In this document: in pieces, positions 1 through 7,089 of the stretch
Numbering within the stretch: position 1 is the first letter of the stretch
Layout of the letters: every line of letters begins with the position of its first letter
Assembly: GCA_022839525.1 (NCBI GenBank)
Contig: JALHET010000092.1
Coordinates: forward strand, 1 to 8,732
Direction of reading: 5' to 3'
DNA from: Lentisphaerota bacterium
GTDB taxonomy: Bacteria > Verrucomicrobiota > Kiritimatiellia > RFP12 > UBA1067
Length of the DNA: 8,732 nt
Made by a program: the position numbers and the translations under genes
Notes under the pieces: generated by a model
The model's input: the letters and a program-made list of their open reading frames with translations, nothing else
Databases searched by the model: none
What the model was told of the DNA's origin: nothing

Positions 1-1386
1 TTTAACCGTATCGCGGGCAAGCGGATTGCGATCGTGCATAACGAGAGCGGGGTGACCCGCGACCGGCTGATGCGCGAGGTGGATTGGGAGGATCAGCGGT
101 TCACCCTGATCGACACGGGCGGTGTGGTGGTGCTCGATGCGGAAGGGAAGAAGAACTCCATCGAGGTGGGGATCCGTGCCCAGGTGGACGCGGCTCTGGC
201 CGATGCGGCTGTGGCGATTCTCGTGGTTGACGTTCAGCAGGGCGTGCATCCGTTGGACGAGGAGGTCGCGCGTATCGTGCGCAAAGCCGGCGTGCCGTGC
301 GTCGTGGCGGTGAATAAATGCGACGAGCAACAGCACGAGGCGGGTGCGGAAGAGTTCGCTCGTCTGGGGTTTCCGTTCTATCCGGTGGCGGCTCAGCACA
401 ACCGGGGTATGGGCGAGCTCATGGATGCCGTGTTGCCGCACTTGCCCGAAGCATCGGACGAAACGGTCGGTAAGCCGCTGCGCGTGGCGGTCGTGGGGCG
501 GCCGAACGCGGGGAAATCCTCCTATATCAACCGGTTGCTGCGTAACGACCGTGTGATCGTTTCGGAGGTGGCAGGTACCACGCGCGATTCCATCGACGTG
601 CCGTTCACGATCGGAAAGGGGGGACAGGCGCGACACTATGTTTTGGTGGATACTGCGGGGATGCGCCACAAGCACCGCATCGATAACGCGGTGGAACGCT
701 TCAGCCTTTTCCGCGCCGAGGGGAGTATCAAGGACGCCGACGTGGTGGTGCTGATGCTCGACCCCGAGCTGGGGCCTACGGTGCAGGACAAGCGCATTGC
801 CGCGCTGATTCAGGAGAACCAGAAGGGGTGTGTGTTGCTGATGAACAAGTGGGATCTCGCGATGGAAAAGGGGATGACCCAGACGCAAGCGGAACCGGTG
901 TTGCGCCAGATCATGCCGTTCATGAGTTACTGCCCGTTGGTTTTCATCTCCGCCAAGACAGGTCTCAACGTGCATAAAAGCATCGAGACGATCGATGCCG
1001 TGGCGGCGCAGACACGGGTGAACCTGCCGACCGGCATGTTGAACCGGGCGCTGGCCGAAGCGACGCGCCGTGTGGTTGCGCCCGTTAAAAAAGGGCGTAG
1101 GTTCCGCGTTTACTATGCGGTGCAGGTCGGGACGGCTCCGGTCAGGATCCGCATGTTTGTCAACGACCCCAAACTGGTGACCAAGCACTATACGGATTTC
1201 ATGCTCCGCACATTGCGCGAGCGCTTCGGTCTCGAAGGGGCGCCGGTGGTGATCCTCTATCGTGCCCGTACGCGGCCTGAGACGGGGAACCGGGCGTTAA
1301 CGGGGAGGTCGGGGGGCAAGACGGTGAATCCGCCTGAGGATGCCGGAAACGATTCCGGTTGGTCGTTTGACGCCGGGATCGACTGA
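1..1386 (+). CDS. der: Ribosome biogenesis GTPase Der (EngA), 5' end missing
   Basis: Der is an essential tandem-GTPase that binds the 50S subunit during ribosome assembly. The frame is open from base 1, so the gene begins off the window; the GTG at 34 is an internal valine. The fragment has 461 residues, and roughly 15-20 N-terminal residues including the first P-loop are missing. Visible in order: first G domain with GVTRDR (17-22), DTGG (38-41) and NKCD (105-108); second G domain with P-loop GRPNAGKS (166-173), VAGTTRD, DTAGMR (217-222), NKWD (282-285) and SAKTG (317-321); then the KH-like domain (about 350-430) that contacts rRNA. The last 35 or so residues form a polar, probably disordered tail. 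The first domain's G5 region reads VAAQHNRG rather than the usual SA-H-G form, a mild variation. The stop overlaps the next gene's start. The identification is near certain because two G domains plus a KH-like domain are unique to Der. Confidence 0.97.
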   Translation, partial: FNRIAGKRIAIVHNESGVTRDRLMREVDWEDQRFTLIDTGGVVVLDAEGKKNSIEVGIRAQVDAALADAAVAILVVDVQQGVHPLDEEVARIVRKAGVPCVVAVNKCDEQQHEAGAEEFARLGFPFYPVAAQHNRGMGELMDAVLPHLPEASDETVGKPLRVAVVGRPNAGKSSYINRLLRNDRVIVSEVAGTTRDSIDVPFTIGKGGQARHYVLVDTAGMRHKHRIDNAVERFSLFRAEGSIKDADVVVLMLDPELGPTVQDKRIAALIQENQKGCVLLMNKWDLAMEKGMTQTQAEPVLRQIMPFMSYCPLVFISAKTGLNVHKSIETIDAVAAQTRVNLPTGMLNRALAEATRRVVAPVKKGRRFRVYYAVQVGTAPVRIRMFVNDPKLVTKHYTDFMLRTLRERFGLEGAPVVILYRARTRPETGNRALTGRSGGKTVNPPEDAGNDSGWSFDAGID

Positions 1387-2810
1387 TGGGTGTAGAGGGT
1401 GATCGCGTGATGTTTCGAAAGATCTCGATACAGTGGTGGCGTTTCTGGATGGCCGGAGAAGGCCTGTCGATCAAGACCGGACGTGCCCTTTTCCTGTGCG
1501 CGCTGACCGGCTTGGTGGCGGGGCTGGCTGCGGCCGGGTTTTATTGGCTATTGGAAACGTCGCGCTTTTATTTGAGTGAGTCGTTGGCGCATTATTCTCC
1601 GGTTATGGCTGCGGGGGAGACCGCGCTCTATCCGGTCGGGCACGATGCAGAGCCATTGCGCTGGGTGTTGCTTGTGCTGCCCGCGTTGGGCGGGTTGGCG
1701 GCCGCATTGCTGGTCAAATGGTTTGCGCCGTCGGCGGGGGGGCACGGCACGGATGCGGCGATTTATGCGTACCACAGGAACGAGGGGCGCATCCCGTTCG
1801 CGGTCGTGCCGGTGAAGGCGCTTTCCTCCGCGCTTGTGATCGGTTCCGGCGGTTCGGCGGGATGCGAGGGGCCTGTGACGCAGATCGGTGCGGGGTGCGG
1901 GTCCGCGATTGCGGATCTTCTGAAGCTCGATGCCGCGGAACGCCGCGTTTTGATGGCGGCCGGTTTGGCGGCCGGGGTGGGCGCGATTTTCCGCGCGCCG
2001 CTGGCCGGCGCGATCTTTGCCGCAGAGATTTTTTACAGCGGGTTAGACATCGAGTATGAGGTCTTGATGCCCTCGCTGGTGGCCTCGACGATCGCGTACA
2101 CGGTCTTCGCCCTCTGTTTCGGGTGGCAGCCGCTTTTCATGATGCCGGAGTACACGTTCGACAATCCGTTCAAATTGGTGCCGTACCTGATTCTTGCGCT
2201 GGTGGTCGCCCTGGGCGCGAAATTCTATATTCTGGTCTTCCGGAAAACAGAGTCGTTTTGCCGTTCTTGGCAGGTTCCGGTTTGGGTCAAGCCGGGGATC
2301 GGGGGGGTGCTGACGGGGTTCGTGGGTTTCTTTCTGCCTCAGGTGCTGGGGTCGGGGTACGGGCTGATCCAGCAGATGCTGTCGGTCAACAGCCCGTTGG
2401 CGGAACGGTTCGGTTCGTTATCGTTCGCCATGTTGTGGATGATTTTTTTCGGTAAGATACTGGCGACTTCGTTTACGGTGGGCAGCGGCGGCAGCGGCGG
2501 CGTGTTCGGCCCCGCACTGGTGGCGGGATCGACCTTGGGCGCGGCCACGGGGCTGACGCTGATGCGCGTCTTCCCCACATTGGATCTGCATCCGGGAGCC
2601 TTCGCAATGGTCGGCATGGCGGGGTTTCTGGCGGCGTCCGTGCGTGTGCCTATCGCGGCGATCATCATGGTGAGCGAGATCACGGGAAATCATGCCCTGT
2701 TGCTTCCGACCATGTGGGTGTGCGGGATTGCCTACTGGTTGGGTAACGGGTGGACCATTTACCGCAGTCAAGTGAGGACGCGGGAGTGTTCGCCGGCCCA
2801 CAGCCGGTGA
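1386..2810 (+). CDS. ClC-family voltage-gated chloride channel or Cl-/H+ antiporter
   Basis: Integral inner-membrane anion transporter of the ClC fold, 474 residues with about ten or more hydrophobic helices. The family signatures are present: GHGTDA (119-124) in place of GSGIPE, GSGGSAGCEGP (153-163) for the GREGP loop, PLAGAIFAAE (205-214), and GSGGSGGVFGP (366-376) for the GxFxP loop. Glu161 matches the external gating glutamate (E. coli Glu148). Two positions are notable: the Arg before it is Cys160, and the position of the E. coli internal proton glutamate (Glu203) is Ile215. The second suggests a channel or non-canonical coupling, but function cannot be decided from sequence. No C-terminal CBS domains are present; the protein ends soon after the last helix. 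The chosen ATG overlaps the der stop (TGATG), implying translational coupling. An in-frame ATG at 1410, preceded by GAGGG, is a good alternative start and would give 466 residues. Confidence 0.93.
   Translation: MGVEGDRVMFRKISIQWWRFWMAGEGLSIKTGRALFLCALTGLVAGLAAAGFYWLLETSRFYLSESLAHYSPVMAAGETALYPVGHDAEPLRWVLLVLPALGGLAAALLVKWFAPSAGGHGTDAAIYAYHRNEGRIPFAVVPVKALSSALVIGSGGSAGCEGPVTQIGAGCGSAIADLLKLDAAERRVLMAAGLAAGVGAIFRAPLAGAIFAAEIFYSGLDIEYEVLMPSLVASTIAYTVFALCFGWQPLFMMPEYTFDNPFKLVPYLILALVVALGAKFYILVFRKTESFCRSWQVPVWVKPGIGGVLTGFVGFFLPQVLGSGYGLIQQMLSVNSPLAERFGSLSFAMLWMIFFGKILATSFTVGSGGSGGVFGPALVAGSTLGAATGLTLMRVFPTLDLHPGAFAMVGMAGFLAASVRVPIAAIIMVSEITGNHALLLPTMWVCGIAYWLGNGWTIYRSQVRTRECSPAHSR
1395..1399 (+). 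promoter_or_regulatory. Possible Shine-Dalgarno for internal start of the ClC gene
   Basis: GAGGG lies 10 bases before the in-frame ATG at 1410 and 7 bases before the GTG at 1407. The upstream ATG at 1386 has only a weaker GGGA (1375-1378), 7 bases away, inside der. The sequence therefore leaves the true start open between 1386 and 1407/1410; all conserved ClC segments lie downstream of either choice. Confidence 0.35.
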
Positions 2811-2852
2811 GAGGTGCCGCCACGTCGGCAATGATCGTCAACGGCAGTTTTC

Positions 2853-2859
2853 AAGGAAG
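2853..2859 (+). promoter_or_regulatory. Shine-Dalgarno of tsaB
   Basis: AAGGAAG lies 9 bases before ATG 2869. It is the only purine-rich block in the 58-base gap after the ClC gene, and it supports the start chosen for tsaB. Confidence 0.5.
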
Positions 2860-2868
2860 TGGTGGCGT

Positions 2869-3570
2869 ATGCGGTGTTTGGTGATTGAACGTTCCACAAG
2901 ACGGCCGGGGATGGCGGTGTTTGCGGATGGCGAACTCCTATGCGCGCGCGAATGGGACGGCGAGCCGGCGCGCGCGCCGGTTTGGCTTGAGGAACTGGCG
3001 TCGGCGCTTAAGACATGCGGGATCACGGTTGCCGATGTCGGCCGGTTCATCTCCGGGCTGGGGCCTGGCTCCTTCTCCGGTCTCCGTGCGGGTCTATCGG
3101 CCATGCAGGGGATGGCGTTGCCGGGCGGCAAGCCGGTTTATGGCGTGGCCAGCGCGGCGGCATTGGCACTTGGGCAGGGCTGTGGTGCCGAATGCGTGAC
3201 GGTGGTCGGGGACGCACGCCGCGACCGGCTGTGGAGCGTGACCTATCGCGTGGATGCCGCCGCGCAACGTGTCCGGCTTTTCGACGGACGGGAGCCGACG
3301 CACAGCGCAGATGATTTTATGCTGACGCCGAGTCAGGAGGTGGCGGCTGCGGTTCCGGCGGGCACGCGGATCGTGACGTCCGACTGGGATCGGTTGGGCG
3401 CGGTGCTGGAGGGTGCCTTTCCTGCGGAGCGGCTGGTGGCGCGGGCCGTTTTCCCGAGCGCCGCCGATGTGGGGCGCCTGGCGCTGTCCGAGCCCCGGGC
3501 GTGCGTGTTTGAACCGTTGCCGATTTATCTGCATCCGGCGGTTGCGGTAAAGGGGAAGCCGGGAACTTAA
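2869..3570 (+). CDS. tsaB: tRNA threonylcarbamoyladenosine biosynthesis protein TsaB
   Basis: TsaB is the cytoplasmic partner of TsaD. With TsaE it transfers the threonylcarbamoyl group to A37 of ANN-decoding tRNAs (t6A). The protein has 233 residues, the usual size. It shows the ASKHA-type N-terminal strand pair (LVIERSTRRPGMAVF, 4-18) followed by the hallmark GPGSFSGLRAG (65-75) and the YGVASAAALA segment (91-100). Two features are divergent: the common IDTST is IERST, and the usual R-HSE-LLP-I helix motif is replaced by APVWLEELASAL. Both fit TsaB's role as a non-catalytic partner. ATG 2869 is chosen because it gives the family's typical first strand and is preceded by AAGGAAG (2853-2859). 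It follows the ClC gene after 58 bases and is 12 bases from the next gene, so it is probably in the same transcript. No tsaD, tsaE or rimI is next to it. Confidence 0.92.
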   Translation: MRCLVIERSTRRPGMAVFADGELLCAREWDGEPARAPVWLEELASALKTCGITVADVGRFISGLGPGSFSGLRAGLSAMQGMALPGGKPVYGVASAAALALGQGCGAECVTVVGDARRDRLWSVTYRVDAAAQRVRLFDGREPTHSADDFMLTPSQEVAAAVPAGTRIVTSDWDRLGAVLEGAFPAERLVARAVFPSAADVGRLALSEPRACVFEPLPIYLHPAVAVKGKPGT

Positions 3571-3582
3571 GAATGGGGACAG

Positions 3583-5295
3583 GTGAGCGTGGCGCGTTGG
3601 ACGATCCATTTTTTTGCTGCCGGACTGTTGGCGGCGCATGTGGCGGGAGAAACTGAATTCCGGCGCAGTATGGACCGCGTGTCGAGTATGGATCCGGCGG
3701 TCGCGTCGTCGCTCTATGCCGCGCGCGCTGTGCAGTTGGTGTATGAGCCCCTGCTGGAGTTCGATTACCGCGTGCGGCCCTATGCGTTGATTCCGGGATT
3801 GGCCGAGACCCTGCCCGACGTGCACTCGAACGGGCTGGTGTATGTGTTCCGGCTGCACCCGGACGCGCGGTTTCAGCCCGACCGTTGTTTCGGCACGGAT
3901 GCGGCGGGACAGCCGCGCGGCAGGCCGGTGACGGCGGACGATGTGGTCTTTTCGCTCAAGCGGCTGGCAGACCGGCGGGTTGCCTCGCCGGGCGCATGGC
4001 TGGTGGAGGATACGGTTGCGGGCATGCGGGCTTTCGCGGATGCCTCTGTTGCGGGAAGCAAGACCGATTATTCGCTGCCTGTCGGCGGGTTGCGGGCGCT
4101 TGACGCGCGGACGGTGCGTATCGAACTTGCGCGCCCGATGCACCCGTTCATGTGGTATCTGGCGATGTCCTATTCAGCGGTGGTGCCCCATGAGGCAGTG
4201 AAGCTGTATGGGGCCGGTTTCGGCAGTCATGCGGTCGGGACAGGGCCTTACCGGCTGACGGGGTGGCAACGCAATCACCAGATGACCTACACGCGCGATC
4301 CGTCATGGCGGGGATGGCGCAAGGGGCCTGCCGCCGTGTGCGCGGGAGACGGCACGGTGCCTTTCGACCGTGTGGTTTACCGCGTGATCGATGACGTGTC
4401 GACGCAGTGGCTCTGTTTCTTGGCGGGCGAATTGGATTTTCTGGGGGAGATATCGAGGGACAACTGGGATGTGGTCATTGACGCTGCGGGCGGGCTGTCG
4501 GATTCCTTGCGGCGCAGGGGCGTCACGCTTTTTTCGATATCGACGCTGGAGGTGGCCTACATCGGCATCAACATGGACGATCCTGTGCTGGGGAGCAACC
4601 GCGCGTTGCGGCAGGCGTTAAATTGTGCGTTCGACCGTGCGGCGTGGGTGCGTTTCTTCAACAACCGGGTGGTGCCCTGTGACGGCCCGGTGCCGCCTGG
4701 CACGGCGGGGCGGCTGGAGACGCCCTTCCCGTATGGCTTTGATCTTGAGAAGGCCAAAGCGCTTTTGCGCCAAGCCGGGTATCCTGACGGGATTGACCCC
4801 AAGACGGGCAAGCGGTTGGAACTTGAGCTGGATTTGGGGCGCACGTCGCAGGACATCCGCGAATCGACCGAGCTGATGGTTTCCTTTTTGGCGCGTGTCG
4901 GGATTGCGTTGAAGCCGCAGTATCACAACTGGCCCACTTTTCTGCGTCGCATGTCGAGTCGGCAGAGCCAGATGTTCCGTGTGGGCTGGGTAGCGGATTA
5001 TCCGGATGCGGAGAATTTTCTGCAACTGTTCTACAGCAAGAACGTGTCGCCTGGGCCGAACCGCGTCAATTACGTGAATCCCGCGTTCGACCGGCTGTAT
5101 GAAGCGGCGTGCGGCGCGGCGGACGCGGCCGAGCGCAACCGGTATTGGGCACAGGCGCAGGCGATGATACGCGAAGATTGCCCGTGGATTTTTTTGAGTT
5201 TCCCGAAAGCGTTCAGCCTGTGCAACAAAGGTGTGCTGAACTATGTGCCGTCGGACTTCCCGTACGGCACCGAGAAATATTTGCGCACGAGGTGA
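3583..5295 (+). CDS. ABC transporter substrate-binding protein, family 5 (peptide/nickel type)
   Basis: Exported solute-binding protein of the DppA/OppA class (SBP_bac_5), 570 residues, close to family size. An N-terminal signal peptide is visible: Arg5, a hydrophobic stretch at about 7-21 and a small-residue site near AHVAG (18-22). There is no lipobox cysteine, so it is probably soluble in the periplasm. Family landmarks: MDPA near 36, YEPLLEF (54-60), the PVTADDVVFSLKR segment (115-127), AVGTGPYRLTGW (217-228), the FDLEKAKALLRQAGYPDG segment, and DYPDAENFLQLFYS towards the C-terminus. The ligand cannot be predicted; short peptides are the commonest for the family. No permease or ATPase gene is adjacent: it is the last gene of the plus-strand block and faces ilvD. 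The start is uncertain: GTG 3583 is only 3 bases from GGGGA (3575-3579), whereas GTG 3589 sits at a better spacing of 9. Confidence 0.92.
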   Translation: MSVARWTIHFFAAGLLAAHVAGETEFRRSMDRVSSMDPAVASSLYAARAVQLVYEPLLEFDYRVRPYALIPGLAETLPDVHSNGLVYVFRLHPDARFQPDRCFGTDAAGQPRGRPVTADDVVFSLKRLADRRVASPGAWLVEDTVAGMRAFADASVAGSKTDYSLPVGGLRALDARTVRIELARPMHPFMWYLAMSYSAVVPHEAVKLYGAGFGSHAVGTGPYRLTGWQRNHQMTYTRDPSWRGWRKGPAAVCAGDGTVPFDRVVYRVIDDVSTQWLCFLAGELDFLGEISRDNWDVVIDAAGGLSDSLRRRGVTLFSISTLEVAYIGINMDDPVLGSNRALRQALNCAFDRAAWVRFFNNRVVPCDGPVPPGTAGRLETPFPYGFDLEKAKALLRQAGYPDGIDPKTGKRLELELDLGRTSQDIRESTELMVSFLARVGIALKPQYHNWPTFLRRMSSRQSQMFRVGWVADYPDAENFLQLFYSKNVSPGPNRVNYVNPAFDRLYEAACGAADAAERNRYWAQAQAMIREDCPWIFLSFPKAFSLCNKGVLNYVPSDFPYGTEKYLRTR

Positions 5296-5298
5296 GGC

Positions 5299-5324
5299 AA
5301 ACGCTTGCTGCGCAATGGGCGTTT
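5299..5324. terminator. Bulged hairpin after the substrate-binding protein gene, candidate weak terminator
   Basis: AAACGC-TTGC (5299-5308) pairs with GCAA (5312-5315) and GCGTTT (5319-5324) around a TGC loop, with a TGG bulge on the right arm. It starts 4 bases after the stop at 5295, in the 96-base gap between convergent genes. Only a three-base T run ends the right arm, and it lies inside the stem, so this is not a classic intrinsic terminator. A longer T run (5378-5382) lies downstream but follows only a 4-bp stem. Confidence 0.3.
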
Positions 5325-5345
5325 CGGAGGCCGCAACCCGAAATT

Positions 5346-5364
5346 CTCACCACGAAGTCACGAA
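5346..5364. repeat. CACGAAG-type intergenic element (possible dispersed repeat copy)
   Basis: The stretch contains CACGAA twice, spaced eight bases apart (5351-5356 and 5359-5364), inside CTCACCACGAAGTCACGAA. It lies in the non-coding gap between the two convergent genes. The wording resembles CACGAAG-rich intergenic repeats I recall from Verrucomicrobia, Lentisphaerae and Kiritimatiellota. Only one short copy is present here, so the repeat assignment rests on memory rather than on this sequence alone. Confidence 0.35.
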
Positions 5365-5391
5365 CCGTTTCGCCGTCTTTTTCGCCCCACA

Positions 5392-7056
5392 TCACATCAG
5401 CGACGCGCCGGAACTGGCGTTGCCGACCATCAGCGAGTAGCGGCGCAACCAACCGGAGAGATTGCGTGGCTGCCACGCGGGCGCGGCGGCGCGGCGGCGC
5501 GCGATCTCGCCGTTGTCAAGGAGCGCCTCCAGTGTACGTCCGGGGATGTCGATGCGGATGCGGTCACCGTCCTTGAGCAGGCCGATGAGACCGCCCTCGG
5601 CGGCTTCTGGCGAAATGTGGCCGATGCAGGCGCCGCGCGTGCCGCCGGAGAAGCGTCCGTCTGTGATGAGCGCCACGGATTCGCCGAGTCCCGCGCCCAT
5701 GATGTACGAGGTGGGGTTGAGCATTTCCTGCATGCCGGGGCCGCCGCGCGGGCCCTCGTAGCGGACGACGACCACATGGCCGGGCTTGACCTTGCCGGCG
5801 AGGATGCCTGCGCACGCCTCTTCTTCCGAATTGAAACAGATGGCCATGCCCTCGAACGTGAGCATGGACGGCATCACGCCGGCCTTTTTGACTACGGCGC
5901 CCTGTTCGGCGAGGTTGCCGCGCATGATGGTGAGCCCGCCGTCTTTGGAGTAGGCGTTCTCGACGGTGCGGATGACCTGGTCGTTCTTGATTTTGGCGGC
6001 GGCGATGATTTTCCCGAGGGGCTTGCCACTGACGGTGGGACACGATTTGTCGACGAGGCCTTTGATGCCCGTGATCCGCTTGAGAATGGCAGGGATGCCT
6101 CCGGCGGCATCGACGTCCTCCATGTGGTAAGAGCAGGAGGGCGCGACCTTGCAGACATTGGGGCACTTCTGGGAGATGGCGTTGATCCGGTCGAGATCGT
6201 AGTGGATACCAGCCTCATGGGCGATCGCGAGCGTATGGAGCACCGTGTTCGAACTTCCGCCCATGGCCATGTCGAGGGCAAAAGCGTTGTCGATCGAGGC
6301 GAGGGTGATCAGGTCGCACGGTTTGGGGCTTTGGGCCTTGGCCATTTCGACGATGCGCACGGCGGCTTTCTTCCAGAGTTTGCGGCGGGCCTTATCCTCG
6401 GCGAGGATCGTGCCGTTGCCGGGCAGGGCGAGGCCGATGGCTTCGCAGAGACAGTTCATGGAGTTGGCGGTGAACATGCCGGAACAGGAACCGCAACCCG
6501 GACAGGCGGCGGATTCGACGCGCTTCAGGTCGGCTTCGGTGATTTTGCCGCTGTTGAACTGGGCGACTCCCTCAAAAATGGAGATGAGGTCCACAGCCTT
6601 GCCATCGAGGTTGCCGGCTTTCATGGGGCCGCCGCTAGCGAAGATCGTGGGGATGTTGGCGCGGATTGCGCCGAGGATCATGCCGGGCACGATCTTGTCG
6701 CAGTTGGGGATGCAGATCATCGCGTCGAAGCAGTGGGCGTTGACCATGGACTCGACGGAGTCCGCGACGAGCTCGCGGCTGGGCAGCGAATACTTCATTC
6801 CGCCATGACCCATGGCGATGCCGTCGCAGATGCCGATGGTGTTGAACTCGAAGGGCACGCCGCCGGCGGCGCGGATGCACTTTTTGATCCACGCGCCGAC
6901 TTTATTGAGGTGGCAATGGCCGGGGATGATGTCAACATAGGAGTTGCAAACGCCGATGAAGGGCTTGTCGAAATCTTCACGTTTGACGCCGGTGGCCATG
7001 AAAAGGCCGCGGTGGGGTGCGCGCTGGAAACCTTTTTTAACTTGATCGCTATTCAT
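5392..7056 (-). CDS. ilvD: Dihydroxy-acid dehydratase
   Basis: IlvD removes water from 2,3-dihydroxyisovalerate and 2,3-dihydroxy-3-methylvalerate to give the 2-keto acid precursors of valine, leucine, isoleucine and pantothenate. It is a cytoplasmic Fe-S enzyme. The protein has 554 residues, a full-length IlvD. Landmarks: PGHCHL (45-50), [20 protein letters not shown] (72-91), PNCDK (117-121; Cys119 as cluster ligand, Lys121 in the metal-site position), [19 protein letters not shown] (185-203), [11 protein letters not shown] (264-274), and [12 protein letters not shown] (464-475) with candidate catalytic Ser470. The first cluster motif reads PGH rather than the PCN form of plant-type [2Fe-2S] enzymes, which tentatively suggests an oxygen-sensitive [4Fe-4S] type. 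The start gives the standard N-terminus, but no clear Shine-Dalgarno is seen upstream. It lies downstream of the cardiolipin synthase gene on the same strand, without ilvB, ilvC or leu genes in view. Confidence 0.97.
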   Translation of the reverse strand: MNSDQVKKGFQRAPHRGLFMATGVKREDFDKPFIGVCNSYVDIIPGHCHLNKVGAWIKKCIRAAGGVPFEFNTIGICDGIAMGHGGMKYSLPSRELVADSVESMVNAHCFDAMICIPNCDKIVPGMILGAIRANIPTIFASGGPMKAGNLDGKAVDLISIFEGVAQFNSGKITEADLKRVESAACPGCGSCSGMFTANSMNCLCEAIGLALPGNGTILAEDKARRKLWKKAAVRIVEMAKAQSPKPCDLITLASIDNAFALDMAMGGSSNTVLHTLAIAHEAGIHYDLDRINAISQKCPNVCKVAPSCSYHMEDVDAAGGIPAILKRITGIKGLVDKSCPTVSGKPLGKIIAAAKIKNDQVIRTVENAYSKDGGLTIMRGNLAEQGAVVKKAGVMPSMLTFEGMAICFNSEEEACAGILAGKVKPGHVVVVRYEGPRGGPGMQEMLNPTSYIMGAGLGESVALITDGRFSGGTRGACIGHISPEAAEGGLIGLLKDGDRIRIDIPGRTLEALLDNGEIARRRAAAPAWQPRNLSGWLRRYSLMVGNASSGASLM

Positions 7057-7089
7057 AAAGATGATCCGTTACAGGTCAGGAGTTGCCGA

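Noticed and set aside
34..36. GTG as the start of der
   Set aside because: The frame is open to base 1 and the upstream residues (FNRIAGKRIAI) match the conserved segment after the first Der P-loop, so the gene is cut by the window edge.
2816..2829. Hairpin GCCG...CGGC between the ClC gene and tsaB
   Set aside because: A 4-bp stem in GC-rich DNA is expected by chance, and no T run follows.
3094..4143. A 349-codon minus-strand open frame across tsaB and the binding protein gene
   Set aside because: It is antisense to two well-supported genes, with an Arg/His-rich composition typical of GC-rich shadow frames and no family motif.
5361..5382. Intrinsic terminator made of CGAACCGTTTCG and the TTTTT run
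   Set aside because: The stem is only 4 bp and five bases separate it from the T run, too weak to call.
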